The notes under the pieces: generated by a model | Seen by the model: the letters and a program-made list of their open reading frames with translations, nothing else | The model's database searches: none | What the model was told of the DNA's origin: nothing | Shown here: in pieces, positions 56,400 to 64,000 of the stretch | Numbering within the stretch: position 1 is the stretch's first letter | Layout of the letters: each line of letters opens with the position of its first letter | Program-made: the position numbers and the translations under genes | NCBI GenBank assembly: GCA_030704615.1 | Contig: CM060732.1 | Location: forward strand, 64,091,053-64,155,052 | Reading direction: 5' to 3' | From: Takakia lepidozioides | Lineage: Eukaryota > Streptophyta > Takakiopsida > Takakiales > Takakiaceae | Length of the DNA: 64,000 bases

Positions 56400-56835
56400 A
56401 CATGCGACCGCTGCATGGCGGTCGCTATATTTATAAAAACAAGAAGAGCAACCGCCACATGGCCAATGTAGGCGGTCGCTTATTTTAAAATGTAATAAAA
56501 TACAGGCGACTGCCAATATGGGCGGTCACTTCATTTATAAATAAATAAATTACAGGCGACCGCCAATATGGGCGGTCGCTTCATTTAAAAATAGATAAAT
56601 TACGGGCGACCGCCAATATGGGCGGTCGCTTCATTTAAAAATAAATAAATTACGGGCGACCACCAATATGGGCGGTCGTTTCATTTATAAATAAATAAAT
56701 TGCGGGCGACCGCCAATATTGGCGGTCGCTTAATTTAACAAAATATTGAATTACAAGCGACCGCCAATATGGGCGGTCGCTTTTATTAAAAATAATAAAT
56801 TATATACGACCGCCAATATAGGCGGACTCGTTTTT
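56400..56835. repeat. GCGACC hairpin array 4 (eight units)
   Basis: Units GCGACCGCC-AATATG-GGCGGTCGC recur about every 55-60 bp with AT-rich spacers (ATTTAAAAATAAATAAATTA type). The units here are the most uniform of the four arrays, suggesting recent amplification. Confidence 0.9.
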
Positions 56836-56839
56836 TAAG

Positions 56840-57405
56840 AAGAATTAATAAATATTAATAATTGGCCACGTCTGTTTTACACCGTGACTGCCATGTCATT
56901 ACAAAGGATAGACGTAAATCATAAAAGTCAAATATAAAAAAAATTACATGGGTAAACGTCCGGATTCGACGTGACGGCCGACGTGTCAGCGCCACGTCGC
57001 GTCAGGAATGATAACTAGGGTGTCAGGCGTTGTCGCCCGCAAATGGGATTTGCGATGTAGGACCGTCATCGCTTGCGACCCCCGCCCAAAAAGCACGTCG
57101 CCAATGGTGACGTCCTGCAGTCACGAGGGCAGCCTGGTGGGGGGGGCGTTGGGGGTTCATTTTGGGGGTGAAGGGGTGGTTTTTGTTTTTTGCCTGGTTT
57201 TGTTTTTGGGGATGAGAGACCTTACAGCTTCCATTTCTCTGATTTAGCAGGTACACAATTGAGCAAGCATGAATCAAGGGTGAGGACGGTGCGACACATG
57301 AATAAGATGGAAGATGGAAATATGGAAATGTGGAAATATATTTACAGGAAATGAGCTGAAAAGCTCACAAGGGTTCAGTAGGCTGACCCTGGGACCTACA
57401 TGGAC
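56840..57405. other. Spacer between array 4 and the unrecognised gene
   Basis: I see no gene. A GC-rich stretch with repeated GCCACGTC/GACGTG motifs lies at 56970-57010. A G/T-rich stretch follows at 57130-57210. Confidence 0.4.
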
Positions 57406-57410
57406 TAGGA

Positions 57411-58200
57411 CTAGTCATCCTCAGTGGAGGACTCAGAGCTATCCGATGAGCCTGATGACTCCGCGCCCTTTGCCAGAGCACCTAAATGAGGCGGCGTTCC
57501 CCTAAGTCCCACAGAGCTCTCATCCAATCCCTAGCCATGACCCCCGACCTCATCCATACTAGTGCCCTGTAGTGCACTCATCCCCTCCGTGTTGGCCATG
57601 TTCTTCATGAGGGATTGTCAACCATGCTCCTTGGCGTAGTTGTACTCTATCGGAGATGGTTTCCTCTCAAACGCGCGTTTCTACACATGCCACAAATTAA
57701 AGTCAGTTCTTCGCGATGATGGAGCCAGAAAGAAGACATAACAAAATCCGTAATTCCATAAGGTGGTTTGGGTATGGCCCCCTTTTCCATTGCCCTCCGA
57801 ATGATCTGTCTGGCACGGTACCTCCTGTCCTTCAAGTTTCGCCCCACCATCTCCATCACCCTTGTGTCACTCCAATTGCCCGGAAACCGGCGGTCTAACT
57901 CACGGGCATACGCCCGCTTTGCGCCAAAGTGCTAATCAGCCCACTCGATGTATAAAGGGAACCACCTCATTGCGAGTTCGAAGGTTGACTTCTTCATAGC
58001 CTCTCAAAACGCACCGCAGGGGTCACCATGGCGATTCATCTCCACCGGTGGCACCACGATCTTTGCCAACTCCACATCCTGTATCGCCAAGGCCATGTTC
58101 TTCTTCCCACCCTCTCCCTTCTTTGTAGCCTCCTTCCCCTGCTCCTTTGTTACCCCACTGCCCTCCCTCGCATGCACACTCACCCCTTCCTCTCCATGGG

Positions 58201-58231
<31 letters not shown>

Positions 58232-58403
58232 CTTTTCCTTCCCCTTCTCCGCTACTCTCTCTCTCTCCTTCTCCCTCTCCCTTCTCTCTCTCTCCTCAGC
58301 AGCCCCTTCATTGATGGTAAAAGGGATCTCGAGAGGTCGAGGCCTCTTCTTCTTACCTTTGGTGTTCGGGTCCTTCATGAACACCACGTTGTTAGAGGAC
58401 TGT
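57411..58403 (-). pseudogene. Unrecognised Lys/Glu-rich gene, 5' truncated
   Basis: After an acceptor-like TACAG at about 58403 the frame reads SSNNVVFMKDPNTKGKKKRP, a long Lys/Glu-rich helical segment (coding for a Lys run from a CTT microsatellite at 58203-58238), then VVPPVEMNRHGDPCGAF. In-frame TGA and TAG follow, then ELDRRFPGNWSDTRVMEMVG and RYRARQIIRRAME. A probable short intron precedes KRAFERKPSPIEYNYAKEHG, with further TGA and TAG, and an acidic Ser-rich end (SSGSSDSSESSTEDD, stop at 57411). Upstream exons are replaced by the minisatellite and LTR. I do not know the family; the conserved-looking core suggests a transposon accessory or host gene. Confidence 0.45.
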
Positions 58404-58499
58404 AGGGGACTTAGACACTTATACGGGATCTGTAGGGTACCCTTAATTTTGCACAGACTGAGACCAACAGGAGCCTTAGGGGTGACAGCAGCGCACTGT

Positions 58500-58732
58500 A
58501 GAGGGGGGTTACACAGTCGTCACAGCCGACACAGCCCACACAGCCGACACAGCCCATACAGCCAACACAGCCCGTCACAGTCGTCACAGCCCACACAGCC
58601 AACACAGCCCGTCACAGTCATCACAGCAGACACAGCCCACACAGCCCGTCACAGTCGTCACAGCAGACACAGCCCACACAGCCAGTCACAGCCCGGCACA
58701 GCCAAACACAGCCAGTCACCGCTTGACACAGC
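58500..58732. repeat. CACAGCC minisatellite
   Basis: About twenty units of CACAGCCNACA or CACAGTCGT, 10-12 bp each, end at the LTR start. The His/Ser-rich frame through it is an artefact. Confidence 0.85.
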
Positions 58733-59366
58733 TGTCACGATAATAGGGAACGAAGAGTAGGACAGGGAACGACTGTGGGGAACAATACCTGTGAAGGGAA
58801 CATGTTAGTTCACAGACGACGGTTAGAGAGGGAAACGGTTAGAACCACGGATAGGAGGATAAAGGGAGAAACGGGGAATGAAGGAGGGATCATTATTCGG
58901 GGAGGACTTCTGAGTCAGGCTGGAGCGGAGATCGGAGGCAAGAGATGGAGAGCACGGTGAAGGAGAAAAGAGGATTAGTAGATGCTTGTTATATGCAAAG
59001 CTGTAGTGATATTGGAGAGCAGATTAGAGACATAATGGCTTCGGCCTGATACCTGATAAATCATAATCTGATACTTATAAGATACAATCACACTGTGTAG
59101 AGAGATCTGAGAGAAGCTGTGGATTGAATGGATGAGTGAAGGAAACCGATAGATTGATGAAGCAAACTGATACTTAATTATCAATGGTAAGGTAGCTAAG
59201 ATGAATGCGAAAAGGGAAACAAATAGGAAACACCCCCATGATACACTAGCTGTAGGTCATGACTCATTGTTCTGCGCGGGCTGAGTACTTAGAGATTTCC
59301 AACTCTTCTATCTTGGAGTTTCCGCCTCGGATAGCGAAGGGATGGGTGAGTAAAAGCCGCGCGACA
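58733..59366 (+). repeat. Candidate 5' LTR of gypsy element 3
   Basis: It starts TGTCACG and ends CGCGACA, close to an inverted pair. A primer-site-like TGGCGACCATACTGGGGA lies at 59369-59386, two bases after the end. The 3' LTR is outside the window, so the boundaries are inferred from the ends and the primer site. Confidence 0.6.
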
Positions 59367-59746
59367 TTTGGCGACCATACTGGGGACCTGGGACATGAAC
59401 AACCAGATGTGATAGGCATCTGGTGGGATCATGGTGGTTGGACCATTAAAGAATTTGAAGTGAATCAAATTCCCTGTGGAACGAAGAAAGAAAGGTGAAT
59501 GTTTATACTCATATGCATGAAGAGCTTGTACTGGTAAAGAATTGGATTCCAAAGGATATTTTGTGGATCAAACTCACACCAAGAACAGCTTTTCAGACTT
59601 GTTTGCCATATGGTTATATGGTAACGGAGACTTCAAGTATAGCCAAGGGTGCATTGAAGCTTGAAAGAAACCCAGGCATATACGAGAGATATTACAGAAG
59701 AGAGTTTTGGTTATTGCCACATTAAAAGAAATGAAAGACATGGGAC

Positions 59747-61215
59747 ATGAGTGATGAAAGAGAAGCTAGACGACAGAGATATTCATCAAAAAGAGAAAGC
59801 TATCTGAAAGCTAATTATCCATATCTTTGGGAGAGAGGAATAGACATAGGGGAATCATCTGGACCTCTCACACCATCAAGATCAAAAAGTGCATCACCTA
59901 TACCGGAAGAACTAGAGTTGGATGCCACTCCTTCTGTTTCTTTGCAAGAAAGATTAAGGGAATTGGTACAGGAAGAAGATCAATCACGAGGTGAAAGATC
60001 TGAGGTACATCCTTGGATAAAAGACTTGACAGAAATCTTTGATAAGAGTTGGCATGGAACATCAAAAGCAGGAACTCCAGTTTCTGAAGCAGAAGATGAA
60101 GAAGGAGAAGAGGATGTGGCAGAGCCAACGGAGAGTTCAGACTCTCCAACACCATTACAGTTGAGTTACATGAGTGAAGAAGAAACCCAAGGGCAGAACT
60201 TGGAGGATGAAAACAGAGAGAAGAAATTAGAAGAGGAAGAATATGAAGAAGTAGACCCAACAGCTGAGGTTGAGACTACAACCAGGACATCCCAACCCGT
60301 TGGACCTGGATCAAGTGGAGCACTTGGATCACAGGCCAACGAAGGTGTCGGCTCAGGGGGATCAGGCGGGTTGCCTGGATCTGGCTCTGGGGGACAGGGA
60401 GTGTGGGAAGTAGAGCAACTGAAGCTGGGAATACTGTGAATATCGTGGGACCAGAAGCAAGGAGTGCTCAAGGGCCACCACTTGGTGGAAGATCCACCAC
60501 AAAAACAACAGGTCCAGAAGGACCAGCACCAGCAAGGGTGCCAGCACCTGTCAGTGGGCAGAAGGTAGGGCCACAGATGGCGTTACAACCAATACGGGCA
60601 AAACCACCCTTTCCAATATATTCAGGAAAAGGGGATCCCGATGTACACATTAGCCAATTTGAGCACATGTGTATAGTGAACAATGAGAATGGCGATGATG
60701 CCAAGATGAGACTGTTTCCTTGTTCACTTATCAAGAAAGCAAGTGAATGGTATGCAAGATTCCCTGATAATCATTTCCTAACCTGGAATGGCTTGAATAC
60801 AGCATTTCGAAATAGGTTCAGGACAAGTAAAACTGAGGATGAAGTGTATGGAAGTTTACAACAGCTGAAGCAGAAGAAGCATGAAACTGTTGAAGAGTAT
60901 ATGGAGAAGATGGAATTGATGATGAAAAAGCTAGCTGCAGTACCAGCGCCCGGTTTACAGAAGACTTGGTTTGTGAGTGGATTAAGACCAGAGTTGAAAA
61001 AGAAAGTGGATATGTTACCCCATAATACAGTGGGGGAGGCATTTGAAACTGCGAACAGAATTGAGCAATTGGGAATGCTCAGGAGAGAGAAAAAAGAAGA
61101 TGAGGACTCTGAGGATGAGTCAGATGAAGAAGAAGAGCAAGAACTAAAAAGAAAGAGTAAGAGAAAGGAGAAGTTGAAGAGGGATAACTATGAAAAAAAT
61201 TGGAAGAAATCTTGA
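59747..61215 (+). pseudogene. gag: gag of gypsy element 3
   Basis: The N-terminal part is the frame from ATG 59747 to 60439: charged, disordered, Ser/Glu-rich, with a Gly-rich end. The gag core is in a second frame overlapping from 60403 to 61215: PFPIYSGKGDPDVHISQFEH, ASEWYARFPDNHFLTWNGLN, YMEKMELMMKKLA. A frame change of one base near 60430 separates the two, so the chain is broken or needs ribosomal frameshifting. A Lys/Glu-rich tail ends at 61215, just past the start of the next frame at 61200. Confidence 0.8.
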
Positions 61216-62885
61216 AGAAGTATGCCACAGAGGCTGCAACACATTGGAGGAAGGGTGTATGGTGTGCAAAGTGCCAGAATGAAGGCCATACCACCACAGA
61301 ATGCCACATGAAGGAGAAACACTGTACTATCTGTAAAATGGATAACCATTCTACTGAGAATTGTTACTACAACAGAAGGATAGCTGCAAGAGAACCTAGG
61401 CAAGTAAGGGTGCATCAGGTGCAGCCCCAGCCAAGAAGAAATAATGATCAGGACCACTATGGTAGGTCTGGTGGTTATAACAATGGCATGGAAGGGAGAG
61501 GTAATTCAAGAGGGAATTACCAAGGAAATTCCAGAGGCAACTATCAGGGTAATCCAAGGGGGAATTACCAGCCCGGGAATCAGGATTATAGAAATAATCC
61601 AAGAACAGACCAAGGGCGAGGACCCAATGGTGAAGAGCTATGTTACTATTGTAATCAGCCAGGACATCGCAAGGCAGCCTGTTCATTCTGGATAAGACAC
61701 CAGAATGAGATGAGAGCTCCTGTGAATGAGGGCCCAGTGGTGGCAGCTCACATGGTTAGGCCATGTGTTGTACCAGAAGTAAGTACAATGATAGTAACAA
61801 GAAGTAAAGCCAAACTAATACCTCCAGTAGAAGAGGAAGAAGATGAGAATGGAAGTGGCAATGATATGCCTGAAGATGAAGAGACTTGGAAAGATGAGAA
61901 GGAACTGCACAAGGAAGTGGCAGATACTATAAGGGAAATGCAAAAGAGTACTGATATTCCTGTGGCAGATTCCTCTGATTCGGATGGAGAAAAAGAAGGG
62001 AGTGAGGAAGAAAGGAAAAAAAAAGATGCAGACATGCAAAGTAATGAAGAGACTTTGGCTGCAGTAATATGTCAGACCAAAGCAGAAATTACCATTGGAC
62101 AGCTATTAGCTGTGGCACCTTATTGTAGGCACAGGCTGTATCAGGCAATCAATCGAATTGCCCAAGAGACAGGAAACACAGACCTGAACAGCAAGGTGAC
62201 CAGTTATAATGTGAAGCCGGAAGGGCGAGAACCAGTCATGGACTTTGATGATTCTATGCCAGTAATCCAATTGAGAATTGGAAGCACAGAACTAACTGAT
62301 GTACTGATAGATGGTGGTTCTGGAGTAAATATCATGACAGACCAATTAAGGAAGAAGCTTGGTCTAAGTAACATGAAACCAGCCCCATTTACAGTAACAA
62401 TGGCAGATCAAAGAAGTGTACAGCCATTGGGATTAATAAGAGGAGTTAAGATACAGATACAGAAAATGATCTTTATGATCACAGTAACTGTATTAAAAAT
62501 GGATGAAGTCATGGAGGCTTACTCCTTATTATTGGGACGTCCGTGGCTGAAACAGGCCAGGGTATTCCATGACTGGAATTCTCAGTTACTAACTGTGCAT
62601 AATGGGATGCACGAGATACAAATTACCACAAAGAAATCTAGTAGATTACCTGCTACAAGAAGACCTCGAGGAGTCAGAGAGTATGACTGGAGAGGAGGAC
62701 TGGATGAGGAGCAGGAAGCTACCCTATTTGCTGCACACCCAGAATGGGAGCAGGTTGCGGAGATGCGGCTGGAAAGCCTAAGTTGTTTAAGAGGTATCTG
62801 CTGTGGTGTAGTGTCGGCAAACCAATTGAAGAGGAAACCAGCAGTTACCCACCACATTTCTATGAAGAAAAGGAGGGAGAGATAG
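61200..62885 (+). CDS. pol: Zinc-knuckle and aspartic protease part of gypsy element 3
   Basis: This 561-codon frame has three CCHC knuckles: CAKCQNEGHTTTEC, CTICKMDNHSTENC and, after an RGNYQGN repeat, CYYCNQPGHRKAAC. An acidic linker follows. The retropepsin-like protease contains VLIDGGSGVNIM (catalytic Asp in DGGS; the family norm is D-S/T-G-S) and LLLGRPWL. In live elements it cleaves the polyprotein. The frame overlaps the end of gag by 16 bases, so the protein is probably made by frameshift or as a broken chain. The RT frame starts at 62744 in another phase. Confidence 0.8.
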   Translation: MEEILKKYATEAATHWRKGVWCAKCQNEGHTTTECHMKEKHCTICKMDNHSTENCYYNRRIAAREPRQVRVHQVQPQPRRNNDQDHYGRSGGYNNGMEGRGNSRGNYQGNSRGNYQGNPRGNYQPGNQDYRNNPRTDQGRGPNGEELCYYCNQPGHRKAACSFWIRHQNEMRAPVNEGPVVAAHMVRPCVVPEVSTMIVTRSKAKLIPPVEEEEDENGSGNDMPEDEETWKDEKELHKEVADTIREMQKSTDIPVADSSDSDGEKEGSEEERKKKDADMQSNEETLAAVICQTKAEITIGQLLAVAPYCRHRLYQAINRIAQETGNTDLNSKVTSYNVKPEGREPVMDFDDSMPVIQLRIGSTELTDVLIDGGSGVNIMTDQLRKKLGLSNMKPAPFTVTMADQRSVQPLGLIRGVKIQIQKMIFMITVTVLKMDEVMEAYSLLLGRPWLKQARVFHDWNSQLLTVHNGMHEIQITTKKSSRLPATRRPRGVREYDWRGGLDEEQEATLFAAHPEWEQVAEMRLESLSCLRGICCGVVSANQLKRKPAVTHHISMKKRRER

Positions 62886-64000
62886 AAATCCTAGAAGAAC
62901 CAGCCACTGTGAGCTTAAAGGATGAAGTGGTGACTGGTTGGACAATCACAGCTGATGAGCAGGTGAGAGAAGTAAATGTGGGAACTCAGGAGGAACCGAG
63001 GATGGTGAAAGTAGGAGCTGATTTGGAGCCGGAATTCTTCGAAGAAGCTAAAAGCTTGTTCATCAAATACAGAGATGTATTTGCTTGGAGCTATGAGGAT
63101 CTAAAAGGGATACCACCTGAAGTCTGTCAGCATAAGATTGAACTGGAACCAGGGTCAGTACCAATCAAGCAGGCGAGGTATAGAATGAATCCCAACTACG
63201 CACAGAAGGTTGGAGAAGAGATAAAGAAGTTGGCTGAGGCTAAGTTTATATACCCAATAGAGTATACAACTTGGTTGTCACCCATTGTTATAGTTCCAAG
63301 AAGAATGGCAAGCTAAGAGTATGTGTGAACTATAAGAAGCTGAATGCTTGTACGAAGAAAGATCCTTTCCCTTTGCCATTCACAGAAGCAGTATTAGACA
63401 CTGTGGCAGGCCATGAGATGTACTCATTCATGGATGGCTTCAGTGGTTATAATCAAGTGCAAGTGGCAGAAGAAGACCAAGGGAAAACAGCTTTCATCAC
63501 AGACTGGGGGGCTTATGCATACAAAGTCATGCCCTTTGGACTTTGTAATGCACCAGCGACCTTTCAGAGAGTGATAAGTGAATCTTTTCATGAGTATCTG
63601 GATGATTTCATGCAGGTATTCTTGGATGATTTCAGTGTGTACAGCTCTAAGAGTGAGCACTTGCATAAATTGGAGTTATGTTGGCCAGATGCAGGATGAG
63701 AGGTCTGGGCCTGAATCCAGAGAAGTGTACTTTCTGTGTGAACTCAGGGGTGCTTCTGGGACACATTGTGTGTAAGAAGGGACTCCTTGTGGATCCCAGA
63801 AAGACAGAGTCCATTAAAGCATCTCCACCACCAGTGAATGTTAAAAGTCTAAGGAGATTCCTTGGGCAAACCAGTTATTACAGGAGATTTGTCAAAAGGT
63901 ATGCACAAATAGCAGCACCATTAAGCAAGCTTCTGAAGAAAGATGCAGTGTTTGCCTGGACAGCTGAATGTCAACAGGCGTTTGAGGAACTTACACTGTC
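62744..64000 (+). pseudogene. pol: Reverse transcriptase of gypsy element 3, frameshifted and cut by the window edge
   Basis: Frame one (to 63316) has VFAWSYEDLKGIPPEV and RYRMNPNYAQ ... TTWLSPIVIV. It is broken near 63300, and frame two (63271-63699) continues with GKLRVCVNYKKLNACTKKD, FMDGFSGYNQ, MPFGLCNAPATFQ and the catalytic FLDDF. Another shift near 63680 leads to a third frame with GLGLNPEKCTFCVNSG and LRRFLGQTSYYRRF, which reaches the edge at 64000. The RT copies element RNA into DNA; this copy has at least two frame breaks. Confidence 0.85.

Larger units (their letters stand above)
58733..64000 (+). mobile_element. Ty3/gypsy LTR retrotransposon 3, runs off the window
   Basis: The order is 5' LTR, primer-binding site, gag with three zinc knuckles, protease and reverse transcriptase, then the window ends within the RT/RNase H connection. 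Several frame changes are needed, so this copy is probably defective, though less decayed than elements 1 and 2. Confidence 0.85.

Noticed and set aside
57948-58760. 270-codon plus-strand ORF with Phe run and Ser-His repeats
   Set aside because: It is antisense to the Lys-rich gene and then translates a minisatellite; composition is repeat-driven.

Overview
This window is nuclear DNA of a land plant with a repeat-rich genome. The lineage is inferred, not proven. Decayed pentatricopeptide-repeat (PPR) sequence, Ty3/gypsy retrotransposons, tRNA-derived SINEs, a Mutator-like element with a 9-bp target duplication, and GT-AG introns of about 80-150 bp fit a seedless plant such as a fern or lycophyte. 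I found no rRNA or genuine tRNA gene and no clearly intact housekeeping gene. Almost everything is mobile or a relic of something mobile.

Left part (1-18.5 kb). Tandem repeats and antisense PPR relics are followed by unrecognised broken ORFs. Two nested Ty3/gypsy elements come next: element 1 has its LTR at 11832-12225, and element 2 has its LTR at 14893-15534, inserted into the reverse transcriptase start of element 1. Both LTRs carry several heat-shock-element dyads upstream of a TATA box. Element 2 is cut off after gag by an array of GCGACCACC...GGTGGTCGC hairpins. That array lies upstream of a TATA box and a decayed kinase-like gene (16940-18426).

Centre (18.55-33.27 kb). A single element of about 14.7 kb is bounded by CATGAGC-rich terminal inverted repeats and a perfect 9-bp direct repeat, ACCTGGGTC. 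It carries an unrecognised gene; a nine-exon gene whose spliced protein has a ParB/sulfiredoxin-like motif followed by a DNA N4/N6-methyltransferase-like domain; and a SWIM-type MULE-like transposase. It also carries at least 45 copies of the palindrome AAATGCGG-YR-CCGCATTT. These sit in two arrays, one with a strict 53-bp period between the two divergent promoters, and singly inside three introns of the methyltransferase gene. The coding sequences are mostly open, so the element looks young. I regard it as the most novel system here.

Right part (33.3-64 kb). About 120-bp satellites come first. Two divergent copies of a RING-finger gene follow (A: 41396 down to 36959; B: 48569-50876), then a second kinase-like copy (55809 down to 54379). 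Each has a GCGACC-hairpin array and a TATA box about 300-365 bp upstream of its ATG, the same layout as kinase copy 1. The rest is a minus-strand Ty3 pol remnant with a PHD finger (47901-46055), two SINEs, two long foldback repeats, a truncated unrecognised gene (58387-57411), and a Ty3/gypsy element from its 5' LTR at 58733 to the window edge.

A common theme is decay by C-to-T change. In-frame stops in most elements are TGA, TAG or TAA at places where the related copy or the usual family consensus has Arg (CGA), Gln (CAG/CAA) or Trp (TGG). This fits deamination of methylated cytosine.
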